The notes under the pieces were generated by a model that saw only the letters and a list, made by a program, of their open reading frames with translations, was not told where the DNA came from and ran no database searches. Of a stretch of DNA of 23,586 nucleotides, positions 7,363 to 15,671 are shown one piece after another (the stretch's first letter is position 1; every line of letters starts with the position of its first letter). A program made the translations under genes and the position numbers. The DNA lies in the NCBI GenBank assembly GCA_910584435.1, contig CAJUAP010000002.1, positions 1-23,586 of the forward strand, given 5' to 3'. The DNA comes from an uncultured Acetatifactor sp. GTDB taxonomy: Bacteria > Bacillota > Clostridia > Lachnospirales > Lachnospiraceae.

Positions 7363-8283
7363 ATGGCACGGAAAAAACAAAAGAAAATCACCGCAGTTAC
7401 ACTTGCAATTTTGTCCGGGATTAACGGCTGCGGCAGTATAGACGTTTCAAAGGACTATGAGGACTACACTATAACAAAAGAGCAATATGTGTCAGAATAT
7501 ACGGAACAGTTTGACTATTTAGAAGTAGTTACAGTGGAATATCCCATTCTGTCAGGACTTGGCAGGGAACAGGAAGAAAACATTAACAAAATACTCTATG
7601 ATATGGCAATGGAGAAGGTGGACTATTGGCATCTTACGCCGAATGAGGAAGTGAAAGCCCTGCAGAAAGAGTATTCCATATACAGCAGTGATGTACACTG
7701 TGATATTAATTTTTACAGCCAATATCTTCTGAGTGTGCATTTCCGTGAAACATATGCCCCCTTTGAGCCCGTATCCTATGTGCAGACGACACAGCGCTGT
7801 GCCAATATCAATATCACCACAGGGGAACAATATCTGCTTACTGACATCTTTCAAATTGATGATGATTTCATGGCTCTCTGGTGTAAGCAGGTAGAAGCCG
7901 AAGGAAACTACGGCGATTTGATTATCAACGATGCGGATACACGGGAAACACTTGGCGCATGGTTTCTGGGAGAAGATAAGGAAACAGAGGAATATTATAC
8001 GTTCACTCCGTTTTTTTCCATGGATAAAAATAAAGATTTTGTAATCGGACTCTCCTATGATCCAAAGCCAAACCAAATACAGGGAGGACCGCCGCATGAC
8101 AACAGCTTCTATGCCCATTTTCAATCATCCGATTTAGACACTTACCGGACTGATTCGGAATTCTGGACCTTATATGACAAATCGGAAAATACAGGTAAAG
8201 TAATTGAAAACGGAACACCAATCAACAACCTTTGGCTGGGGGAGAATGCAAGCGTATGGGAATATTGGAAAGAAAGGCAATGA
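7363..8283 (+). CDS. Lipoprotein with PdaC/RsiV-like (DUF4163-DUF3298) domains
   Basis: 306 residues. GGAGGG stands seven bases before the ATG. A basic N-terminus (MARKKQKK), a hydrophobic stretch and GINGCG with C23 give a plausible but imperfect lipobox. The block EYPILSGLGREQEENINKIL (about 59-78) is typical of the DUF4163 opening, and ITTGEQYLLTDIF (about 151-163) matches the usual DUF3298 block. The pair is found in the extracellular part of RsiV anti-sigma factors and in PdaC, without its deacetylase domain here. It is probably an exported cell-envelope binding protein. Its stop overlaps the start of the LysM gene, so the two likely form one operon. Molecular function unknown. Confidence 0.7.
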   Translation: MARKKQKKITAVTLAILSGINGCGSIDVSKDYEDYTITKEQYVSEYTEQFDYLEVVTVEYPILSGLGREQEENINKILYDMAMEKVDYWHLTPNEEVKALQKEYSIYSSDVHCDINFYSQYLLSVHFRETYAPFEPVSYVQTTQRCANINITTGEQYLLTDIFQIDDDFMALWCKQVEAEGNYGDLIINDADTRETLGAWFLGEDKETEEYYTFTPFFSMDKNKDFVIGLSYDPKPNQIQGGPPHDNSFYAHFQSSDLDTYRTDSEFWTLYDKSENTGKVIENGTPINNLWLGENASVWEYWKERQ

Positions 8284-9314
8284 CAAAAACCGCAGCAGCG
8301 GCAGTACTTATGGCAATTGGTATCGAAACTATGACAGTAAACGCCCATGCAGCAGGCCGCACCGCCTTGCATGAATGTCTGGAGCTTACTGTAAAAGCTT
8401 CACCCTATCAGACACAATACGATGTGCCGCCCGAAGAACGGCAGAATTACACAGTGCTCACAGAAAATCTGGCAAAATATCAGGTCTGCAAGGGCGACTG
8501 TCTGTGGCGCATTTCCGAGAAACTTTTAGGGGATGGCGGCGATTATATGCGGATTGCAGCGCAGAATGCAGATTTGATTCAAGATCCCGACCTGATTTAT
8601 CCGGGTATGCAACTGCAGATAAGCCGAAATGTCTATGTCAAGAAGCGGACAGGCTCCAATGGCATCCAAACGCCGGAATACCGGATGGGAACACCTGACA
8701 CCTGGGTGTTCGGCCTGATGGAAGAGGGGGATGCCTTCTCCAATTACGCATTTTATGCCGCACAGGCGGACGGCAGTGTTGTCTGTCTGCTGCGCGACAA
8801 GGAAGAGGCAGGCGTAAAAAGCCTGTGGGATTGGGAACAGTGCCAGGCGCTCATTACCGGCTATGCGGAACAGAATTACCCGGAACAGGTTTCGGATATC
8901 ACATTTCATCAATATCATTCGGAAAACGATGCAGACATATTTCTGTTTTCCTACTGTTATACCATTGAGGGGGCAAAGTATGGATATGCAGGCAGTGTAA
9001 ACGTTTATGTCAGCGAGGCCATCTGCCAGACGGAACACATTCAGGCGGAGCTTACAGGTTTTCAATTGGAGGAAGGAATTGAGGATTCTGTTCTCTATAT
9101 GGCAGGAAGCTTTGAGGAGCTTTCGGGTACACCGGGGACAGGCTTTTCCGTTAATCACTATAATGCAATGCTTGCGCCGTCGGAGCCCTGGGCCGTTGCC
9201 GGCATTCACAATCCGTTTCTATGGGTGGAGGAATACTATGACGGAATTCTCAGCGAAATCTCCAGACTTCCTCCTGAGAAGAAAAGTGCAAAGGAACGGA
9301 TTCTCGGCAGATAA
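8280..9314 (+). CDS. Exported LysM-domain protein
   Basis: 344 residues from the ATG at 8280, which overlaps the upstream stop as ATGA and follows GGAAAGAAAGG. An earlier TTG start at 8232 is possible but less likely. A signal peptide (MTKTAAAAVLMAIGIETMTV, then NAHA-AG) ends near residue 24. Residues 67-114 form a single LysM: YQVCKGDCLWRISEKLLG, then DLIYPGMQLQI, with the standard GD.LW.IS and YPGM.L positions. The remainder (about 140-344) is unfamiliar and contains several aromatic-rich strands. It should bind peptidoglycan in the cell wall. Coupling to the preceding lipoprotein suggests a shared envelope role. Confidence 0.8.
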   Translation: MTKTAAAAVLMAIGIETMTVNAHAAGRTALHECLELTVKASPYQTQYDVPPEERQNYTVLTENLAKYQVCKGDCLWRISEKLLGDGGDYMRIAAQNADLIQDPDLIYPGMQLQISRNVYVKKRTGSNGIQTPEYRMGTPDTWVFGLMEEGDAFSNYAFYAAQADGSVVCLLRDKEEAGVKSLWDWEQCQALITGYAEQNYPEQVSDITFHQYHSENDADIFLFSYCYTIEGAKYGYAGSVNVYVSEAICQTEHIQAELTGFQLEEGIEDSVLYMAGSFEELSGTPGTGFSVNHYNAMLAPSEPWAVAGIHNPFLWVEEYYDGILSEISRLPPEKKSAKERILGR

Positions 9315-9341
9315 GCCTAAGCCTTATTGTAATCGGATTCC

Positions 9342-11630
9342 TCAGTTTCTCTCCCCCAGATACAGCCCCACACGGCTCTCCAGATGATCGATTAACATAT
9401 CTTCTGTCATAGTACCGGCAAAATACTGCTCCAGTTCTTCCCTCATAATATTTCCCAGTTCCTCCGGGAAATACGTCAACGGTCTGGCCTGGTCAACCAG
9501 GTCAAAGAGTACCTGCCTGTCCCGTTCGATATCCAGATCATCCCCCAGGGTAATCTGGTCAAAGCCCGACACGCAAAGCTCCGTATATTCATTCATGGCA
9601 GCAATCTGTTCTTCCAGCACATCCCTGCGCACGCTTAAGCCGGAATTTATATCTTTGGCCCCCTTGGACTGCCCCTCATAGGAGAGACACAGGCTGATAA
9701 ATGCTCTGGCCGCCGCCTTTTCCTCCTCTGCGGCCGTTCTGCGGACTGCCAGCGGACGGCCCATGCTTTCCATAAAATGAGCGCCTCCGTCCTTTGTGGG
9801 GTACCCGATATAATTGGCATCCTCCCCATAGTAAATGCGGTACAGCGCAATATCCTCCGGTTTGCTGATATTCAGGCGGTTGCAGAGCACCTTTCCCTCC
9901 AGCAGGGTTCTGCCGGGATTGACCGCATCCTCACGGACGCAGTACTTTTTCGCCATCTCCAAAACCCTTCGGAATTCACTGCTGTCAAAACGCATTGCCC
10001 CCGTTTCCCCGTCCAGCAGATAAGTATCATCCAGTCCATGGCTGAGAAAGCTTGCAATAAAATAAGTTCCATAATCTCCGCCGTAAAGGTCAAAAATTGC
10101 TTCCAGCTCCGGCCTGTCCTCTACACACTGCAAAAATGCATCATAATCCCAATCCTTCAGGGCCGCATCCCCTGTCACCAGAGTGCGGAGGCTGAAGCCC
10201 GTCACGATTCCGTACAAGGTCCCGTTTATCTTCCCCAGCTCCATCGCAGAAGGCAGCAGTCCTTCCATGATATCCGGCTGTTCTGTCACCCAATCCAGAG
10301 GCTCCCACAGCGCTTCCTGCTCTTCAAAACCCGTCAGCCAGGTATCAATCAGCACCGGCCCCTTCCCCGCAATCAGCTCCGTCAGCAGTGCAGTCCTGTC
10401 ATAATCATCCTTTAAGTTAATATGCCAGCTTGGATACTGTCTGTTAAACGCCACCACCAGGGGCTGGTAAGCCGATTTCCACATAGGAGACACTGCCAGG
10501 GTAATCTCCTGAATCTCCACCTCTTCCGTGGTGGGCTTCAGACAAAGATAGTGATAATTCCGTGAATCTTCATAGACAAGCGCAATCCGCCCTTCCTCAT
10601 CCGCCTGTATGGCAGATACACCCCCGGCCGCAATTCCATGATTCATCCAGCGGTATAAAAGCTCCGGATTCTCCCCGGACAGCCCGCTGCGGTACACCCC
10701 CTCACGGTCTGCGTATAACAGGGTATGTTCGTCAAGAAGCGTAAAACAATAGACCTCTTTTTCTAATGCCGCCAGCAGCACCATCCTGCCAGTTTCCACA
10801 TCCACACACCGCAGGCTTTTTTGTAAGCTCCGGGTTTCGCGGTTCCTCACTTCCGCCAGAAAGGCAACACGGCCGTCATACAGCGGTACCAGTTTCTCAA
10901 TATAACCGTCTTCCGGGACATATTCCGCCAGAACCTTTCCCTCCGGTGAAATGAGCCGGTACTGCTCCCCCTCCTCCGTATGCTGCACCAGGTGAACCAC
11001 CCCGGAGCAGTCCACCGCAAAAAATGAAAGGTTCGCAGCTGCCTCCACTAAATCCCTTCCGTTCAGGAAATCCAGCGGAAACTCCCGCAGTACCTCATGG
11101 TTTTCATCCCTCTCCGTCAGAAAGTACCGATACCCCTCCCCACTCTCCTGCACCTCATACTCAAAAACTACATAATGATCTGTACCGGCCACAGGCCCTG
11201 CATCCCAAAGCTGATTCTTCCTGTCAAAACTTTTTGAACCTGTCATCCCCTCTGCCGTTACAAAGGAAAGCTCATCCCAGCATTCCTCCACCTTTTCAAA
11301 GAGATGCTTTCTAAAATACCATGCTCTGGAAGTTCCAAAAAAAATCTTGCTTACTCCCACGGCATTGGCTGGTTTCTCCATCCCCAGCTGTGTATGCACC
11401 GCCGCGGAATAAGCATCCAGGGAATTATCCCGGCTGACAAGGTTCACAGATGATGAAGTATCCGATAGGCCCACCTGATTCCCAGCTCCTTCCTGGGAAT
11501 TTGATCCGCCGAGATCCTGTGTTTCCTCCCTGTTTGAGGCGCCTGCCACTTCCTTCTCATCTATACCGCACCCACAAAGCTGCAGGACAAGCAGGGCTGT
11601 TATTAGAATGCTGCTGATAATCTTCTTCAT
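9342..11630 (-). CDS. Lipoprotein with probable beta-propeller and family-1 solute-binding domain
   Basis: 762 residues, much longer than a normal solute-binding protein (about 400-450). The lipobox is LCGC with C21, then a Gly/Ser/Glu linker to about residue 60. Residues about 120-385 carry repeated strand patterns such as GVVHLVQ, YDGRVAFLAEV and EGRIALVYED, as in beta-propellers. From about 385, LAVSPMWKSAYQPLVVAFN, then QYPSWHINL, begins a family-1 extracellular solute-binding domain, followed by LYGIVTGFSLRTLVTG and the long helical C-terminal lobe. No permease or ATPase genes adjoin, so the ligand and partner are unknown. The ATG at 11630 has GGAG nine bases upstream. It converges on the LysM gene with a 27-bp gap and no recognisable terminator. 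Confidence 0.75.
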   Translation of the reverse strand: MKKIISSILITALLVLQLCGCGIDEKEVAGASNREETQDLGGSNSQEGAGNQVGLSDTSSSVNLVSRDNSLDAYSAAVHTQLGMEKPANAVGVSKIFFGTSRAWYFRKHLFEKVEECWDELSFVTAEGMTGSKSFDRKNQLWDAGPVAGTDHYVVFEYEVQESGEGYRYFLTERDENHEVLREFPLDFLNGRDLVEAAANLSFFAVDCSGVVHLVQHTEEGEQYRLISPEGKVLAEYVPEDGYIEKLVPLYDGRVAFLAEVRNRETRSLQKSLRCVDVETGRMVLLAALEKEVYCFTLLDEHTLLYADREGVYRSGLSGENPELLYRWMNHGIAAGGVSAIQADEEGRIALVYEDSRNYHYLCLKPTTEEVEIQEITLAVSPMWKSAYQPLVVAFNRQYPSWHINLKDDYDRTALLTELIAGKGPVLIDTWLTGFEEQEALWEPLDWVTEQPDIMEGLLPSAMELGKINGTLYGIVTGFSLRTLVTGDAALKDWDYDAFLQCVEDRPELEAIFDLYGGDYGTYFIASFLSHGLDDTYLLDGETGAMRFDSSEFRRVLEMAKKYCVREDAVNPGRTLLEGKVLCNRLNISKPEDIALYRIYYGEDANYIGYPTKDGGAHFMESMGRPLAVRRTAAEEEKAAARAFISLCLSYEGQSKGAKDINSGLSVRRDVLEEQIAAMNEYTELCVSGFDQITLGDDLDIERDRQVLFDLVDQARPLTYFPEELGNIMREELEQYFAGTMTEDMLIDHLESRVGLYLGERN

Positions 11631-11938
11631 GGAATCTCCTTCATCCTTTATTTATACTGACAGCCGCTAAAATCTACCATGAAGGCCGCCATCTTACACT
11701 GCCTCTCAGCCTATGTATTACTTAATATAAGCCTTCAAGTTTACCATTGCAATATGCCTTTGCTTCTATTTTTCTCTCTTTTCCACCCTCCATCTCACAG
11801 CAGCCCCAATGCCATGAGCTGCTTCTTATCCAGATGCATGTTATGGAACACTTCCCGTTCTGTGGACTTCCTTCCACTTTTGCAATTCTCGTTGCTGCCA
11901 TTTTGAAATATATCAACCATAAAAAACAGCACCCCGCT
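11631..11938. other. Upstream region of the 762-residue lipoprotein gene
   Basis: Contains a 29-base sequence at 11653-11681 that recurs at 15410-15438. No gene is supportable: a 64-codon minus-strand frame here lacks a ribosome site and family features. On the minus strand TATAAA near 11655 could be a -10 box for the lipoprotein gene, without a good -35 box. Confidence 0.35.
11653..11681. repeat. Dispersed 29-bp repeat, copy 1
   Basis: Matches 15410-15438 at 26 of 29 positions in the same orientation; the three differences are all A/G. The shared core reads GCCGCTAAA. It lies in the leader of the 762-residue lipoprotein gene. Confidence 0.6.
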
Positions 11939-12060
11939 CCAGCAAAAGTTCTTTCTGATGTTTGGGTAACTCCGTTATTCTCATTTTGATTTACTAAGCC
12001 AATTTGGTGGCTTGTAGCAAAATCTGAGAATATGCGAATACCCAGAGTGCAGAAAAAACC
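11939..12060. repeat. Tandem palindromic unit, copy 1 (122 bp)
   Basis: Begins CCAGCAAAA, then a long hairpin opening GTTCTTTCTG and closing CAGAAAAAACC. The inner stems are AAGCCA (11996-12001) with TGGCTT (12008-12013), and ATTCTCA (11977-11983) with TGAGAAT (12025-12031). It is followed directly by copy 2. No coding content. Confidence 0.8.
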
Positions 12061-12184
12061 CCAGCAAAGCGGTTCTTTCTGATGTTTGGGTAACTCCGTT
12101 ATTTCCGTTTTGCTTTGCTAAACTAATTTGATAGTTTACAACAAATTCAGGAAATAAGCGGATACCCAAAGTACAGAAAGAACC
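12061..12184. repeat. Tandem palindromic unit, copy 2, with start of a third CCAGCAAA
   Basis: Begins CCAGCAAAG, then GGTTCTTTCTG and closes CAGAAAGAACC at 12184. The inner stems are AAACTA (12120-12125) with TAGTTT (12132-12137), and ATTTCC (12101-12106) with GGAAAT (12150-12155). The stems differ from copy 1 by paired changes that keep base pairing. A third CCAGCAAAG begins at 12183, as expected for a tandem duplication or for target duplications on each side. Confidence 0.8.
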
Positions 12185-12464
12185 AGCAAAGCAAAGGTGC
12201 TATTTTTTATAACCTGATCTGCGCCGGAAACGGATAGGTGTGAACTATCGTATCGGCTTCCTTGATAGCATATTATAGAACAAATACCCATAACCGTCAA
12301 GCACAAATGGCTCCTGGCTCAGACAGACATCATATGCCCCCATTACCGCTTTCCTGTACGTGATAAAAAACATCTGGATTTAAGGACTTTTTAATATTTT
12401 TACTGTAAACTGTTTTTAAGCTTAAGCCAAATAGAACGAAAATAATACAGGAAAGGAAAAGAGC
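12185..12464. other. Non-coding stretch upstream of the permease remnant
   Basis: No gene or clear promoter. The sequence is AT-rich near 12375-12420. AGGAAAGG just before 12465 provides a ribosome site for the permease remnant. Confidence 0.4.
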
Positions 12465-13715
12465 ATGTTTCTCTCAAGCAGCGTGGTTAATTTAATTGCA
12501 GTAAATGGGGCCATCGACCATTTTATGCAGATATCCAAGACACCCGACTTTCTCAGCATTGCGCTGACAGACGGGAAAACGGATAAAATTGCAGACTTTT
12601 TACGGGACAATGAAACTGTTGCGGAGTATGAAGTCATAAACACATTCAATTTAATTAATGAAGACGTTACCATTATCAGCTGCCAGGATATGCCCGGACA
12701 CACCAAATACGAAAGAACGAATACCTTATGTCTGGAAACGGTTCCTGAGAATTTTATCAAGGTCTTCCGGACGGACGACAGCCCCCTCTCCTTAGCGTCC
12801 GGTGAAATCGCCTTTCCAAAAGCAGAAGCAGAACAGAATCATCTGCAGGTGGGCGATCAGGTTGCCATCAGGGTAGGAGACACAGAACAGGAATTTACGA
12901 TTGCCGCCATTGTAAAAGATGCCATATTCGGAAGTACTATGATGGGGTTTAAGAGACTGCTCATCTCAGAAGAAGATTTCGCAGTCTTTGCAGCGCAGGA
13001 AGGATTGGTGCATACCCGGCTGTACAACTTGGATTATGCGGACAAAGAAAGTTTCCAGAAGCAGTGGCAAAGCGAGAATTTTATGGTGATAAGTTCGCTG
13101 GAAGCCAAAAGCACCATCCGTATGTGCTATATTATGGATATGTTGGTCGCGGCAATCCTTATTGTGGTAAGCATATGTTTGATATTGCTTGCTTTTCTCG
13201 TACTTCGTTTTACCATTGTGTTTACGCTTCAGGAGGACTATAAGGAAATCGGCATTATGAAGGCAATCGGCATCAAAGATATGGGAATTAAGGGGTTGTA
13301 CCTGATAAAATATCTTGCCATTTCCGTGGCGGGCGCCATGATTGGTTTCGGCCTGGGATTTCCCTTTGGGAACATCATCCTGGAACAGGCCATTGTAAAC
13401 ATTGTGGTTGACAGGACAGAACAGAACCTGCCGGTTCATTTTGCATGTGCAGCAGCGGTTGTCTTAATTGTACTTCTCTTCTGTTATCTCAGCACCAATA
13501 AATTAAAGCAAGTTTCTGGCAGAAAGCGGATATCAGGCCAGGGGTGTGTTTTCCGGCGAACAGGCCCTGGAATATCTGAAGACAGAAAAAGCAAAATTGA
13601 TGATATTGGATGTTTCCCTGCCGGGAATGGACGGTTTTGCCGTCTGTGCTTCTGTCAGGAAGAACAGCAATATACCGATTCTGTTCTTAAGCGCCAGGGT
13701 GGACAAAGAAGATAA
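12465..13715 (+). pseudogene. FtsX-type ABC permease remnant, truncated at both ends and fused out of frame to a response regulator
   Basis: The open frame is 416 codons, but only about residues 1-350 are permease. FLSSSVVNLIAVNGAIDHFM begins at what is normally the end of the first membrane helix, so the N-terminal helix is missing. The extracellular domain follows, then three helices (about 226-250, 278-300, 323-342) with FTLQEDYKEIGIMKAIGI, the FtsX signature. Homology stops after STNKLKQVS at about 13515, where the second half of such permeases (usually 650-800 residues) should begin. From there the DNA is response-regulator sequence in another frame, and the remaining 66 codons are meaningless. 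A ribosome site (AGGAAAGG) precedes the ATG, so a truncated product could still be made. No ATPase partner is present. Confidence 0.8.
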
Positions 13716-14136
13716 AATGAACGGATTTTTACAGGGTGCCGATGATTATTTGGAGAAGCCCATCGACATGGATCTCTTATGCGCAAAAGTAAAGGCACTG
13801 ATGCGGCGGAATTACAGCCTGAAACAGGAAAATACCATCATTGATTCCGGCACTCTATCCATTGACAAAGAAGCAAAGCAGGTGTTTCTAAATAAAAGGG
13901 CGCTTTCCCTGACCGTCAAGGAATACGAACTGCTTGTGCTGTTTGCGGAGAATCCAGGGAAGACGCTAAATAAGCAATATCTGTTTAACCAGATATGGGG
14001 CATGGACAGCTTCAGCGAAAATCAAACCCTGACTGTCCACATCAAAATGCTGTGGGACAAAATAGAAGCGGACCCCAGAAAACCGCAAAGAATCCAGACC
14101 GTATGGGGCATAGGATATAAATATGAAGAAATATAA
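13507..14136 (+). pseudogene. OmpR/PhoB-type response regulator lacking its N-terminus
   Basis: The regulator frame is recognisable from FLAESGYQARGVFSGEQALE, about residue 17-20 of a normal receiver domain. The first strand and its acidic pair are missing, and a TAA at 13504-13506 closes the frame upstream. LMILDVSLPGMDGF contains the phosphoacceptor Asp and LEKPIDMDLL the conserved Lys. The C-terminal winged-helix domain is intact (LSLTVKEYELLVLFAENPGK to VWGIGYKYEE). The only start is a GTG at 13546 without a spaced ribosome site. Without the acidic pocket, phosphorylation should fail, but DNA binding could remain. The stop overlaps the kinase start by 14 bases. Confidence 0.8.
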
Positions 14137-15427
14137 CAGGCTGACGGCTGCTTCCCTGCTCATTTACCTGGCCATGTCCATATTGCTGTTTCACCGGTTT
14201 CAGGACAATGCCCCAGGCACGGACGTAAGCTATAAAGTAGAAGTAAATCAGATCATACAGGGCTTAGAAAGCGCCGGTGCGTTTTCCGAGCCTGATCTGC
14301 GTGGAATGAAGTCTGTAAAATCCGTGCGTTTTCTGTCTGCGGAAGAAGAATCCGCAGCAGCAATCCGGTTATTCTATCAAAACCGAAACGGGATGCACAT
14401 GACAGTGCAGCCATTGTTTATAGAAGGGCAATTATCAGGTTATGTGAGATTTGACTATGCGGAAACGCCGAGCCGTCATACACTATGGTTAGCGGAGGGA
14501 ATTTTATTGTTTTCCTGGATGATGCTATCCGCCCTGCTCTGGTATATCCGTCAGAAGATTCTGAAACCCTTTCACGTTTTAAGCGAAATGCCCTATGAGT
14601 TATCCAAAGGACATTTACAGGGAGAGCAGCCGGAGAGCCGGAGCCGGTTCTTTGGCAAGTTTGTATGGGGAATCGGTATGCTGAGGGATACTTTAAACAC
14701 AGCCAAAAACCGCGAACTGACGCTGGAAAAAGAAAAGAAGCTATTGCTTTTGTCCATTTCCCATGACATTAAAATTCCCTTAAGCGCCATAAAATTATAT
14801 GCGAAAGCTCTGCAGAATAAGGTCTATCCCACGGAAGCCGAGAAGCTCCGCGCAGCGGCGCAGATAGAGCATCACGCAAAAGAAATAGAGCTTTTTGTGA
14901 AAGAACTCGTAAATTCTGCCAGTGAAGATATTGTTACGCTTGAAGTTGCGGATTCGGAATTTTATCTGAAGGATTTTGCAGACCGAATCAGGGCATACTA
15001 TCAGCCGAAATGCCGGCTTACCATGACGGATTTCAAGATTGGATCCTATGAAAATAACTTATTGACTGGGGATATGGACCGGGCACTGGAAGCCATGGAA
15101 AACCTGATGGAAAATGCTTTTAAATATGGGGACGGAAAAGAAATCCGCATAGACTTTTATGAGGAAGATTACTGTCAGGTTATCAGTGTCTTCAATACAG
15201 GCGCCCCGGCGGCGGAAGAAGAAATGCCTCATTTATTTGACAGTTTTTACCGCGGAAGCAATGCAGGGGATAAAACCGGCAACGGTTTAGGGCTTTATAT
15301 CAGCAGACAGATTATGCAGAAAATGAATGGGGAAATCTTTGCGCAGAGAACCGCAGACGGAATGCAGTTCTGCCTGGTATTCCGCAGGTATGATTCCTAT
15401 CACCCGCATTATACTGACGGCCGCTAA
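14123..15427 (+). CDS. Sensor histidine kinase
   Basis: 434 residues. One membrane helix at about 8-24 and another at 121-142 enclose an extracellular domain of about 95 residues. The H-box is SISHDIKIPLSAI with H214; the N-box is ENLMENAFKYGDGKEI with N331; LFDSFYRGS is the F-box; TGNGLGLYIS (385-394) is the G2 box. The G1 box reads FNTGAPA in place of the usual DxGxG. AGGA seven bases before the ATG is a fair ribosome site inside the regulator's last codons. The partner regulator is truncated, so signalling through it is probably broken unless another regulator substitutes. The last residues HYTDGR are encoded by a 29-bp sequence repeated at 11653-11681, suggesting that the 3' end was replaced. 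Confidence 0.9.
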   Translation: MKKYNRLTAASLLIYLAMSILLFHRFQDNAPGTDVSYKVEVNQIIQGLESAGAFSEPDLRGMKSVKSVRFLSAEEESAAAIRLFYQNRNGMHMTVQPLFIEGQLSGYVRFDYAETPSRHTLWLAEGILLFSWMMLSALLWYIRQKILKPFHVLSEMPYELSKGHLQGEQPESRSRFFGKFVWGIGMLRDTLNTAKNRELTLEKEKKLLLLSISHDIKIPLSAIKLYAKALQNKVYPTEAEKLRAAAQIEHHAKEIELFVKELVNSASEDIVTLEVADSEFYLKDFADRIRAYYQPKCRLTMTDFKIGSYENNLLTGDMDRALEAMENLMENAFKYGDGKEIRIDFYEEDYCQVISVFNTGAPAAEEEMPHLFDSFYRGSNAGDKTGNGLGLYISRQIMQKMNGEIFAQRTADGMQFCLVFRRYDSYHPHYTDGR

Positions 15428-15438
15428 AGTCTGCCATG
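15410..15438. repeat. Dispersed 29-bp repeat, copy 2
   Basis: Same orientation and 26 of 29 identical to 11653-11681. It spans the stop codon of the histidine kinase gene and runs into the hairpin at 15430-15481. Confidence 0.6.
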
Positions 15439-15481
15439 CTACCCGGCTCACAAACGGCAGATGCTATGAGCCGGCGGCAGA
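15430..15481. repeat. Hairpin downstream of the histidine kinase
   Basis: TCTGCC (15430-15435) pairs with GGCAGA (15476-15481), and CCGGCTCA (15443-15450) with TGAGCCGG (15467-15474). No T-run follows, so it is not a standard terminator. It may be the body of the repeat whose edge is shared with 11653-11681. Confidence 0.5.
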
Positions 15482-15612
15482 TTTCATCTCTCGTGAGTAT
15501 AACCATGGATTCCCCGGGAAATCAGTTGACAGGATACCTGTATTTTCCACGAATAGCAGCATTCTAATGATGGTATTCTAATAAGAAACAATAACTATTA
15601 TAATAATTATAA

Positions 15613-15641
15613 TTGACACTGTCACCAAAATATAGCATACT
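15613..15641 (+). promoter_or_regulatory. Promoter of the D-lactate dehydrogenase gene
   Basis: TTGACA (15613-15618) is consensus. CATACT (15636-15641) lies 17 bases downstream. The leader before the ATG at 15672 is about 25 bases. Confidence 0.55.
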
Positions 15642-15671
15642 ATATCAAAATACCAGAAAAAGAGGCAAGTT

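Noticed and set aside
11722..11916. Minus-strand 64-codon ORF rich in Trp and Cys
   Set aside because: No ribosome site, no domain, and another frame over the same bases looks equally protein-like.
11939..12184. CRISPR array
   Set aside because: Only two long units of 122 bp with internal hairpins and no unique spacers; no cas genes.
12256..12384. Minus-strand 42-codon ORF ending LSRKPIR
   Set aside because: No ribosome site before its ATG and no recognisable family; chance ORF or remnant.
13546..14136. Treating the response regulator as an intact gene starting at the GTG at 13546
   Set aside because: The receiver's first strand and acidic pocket are missing, and regulator sequence continues upstream of the GTG into the permease junction.
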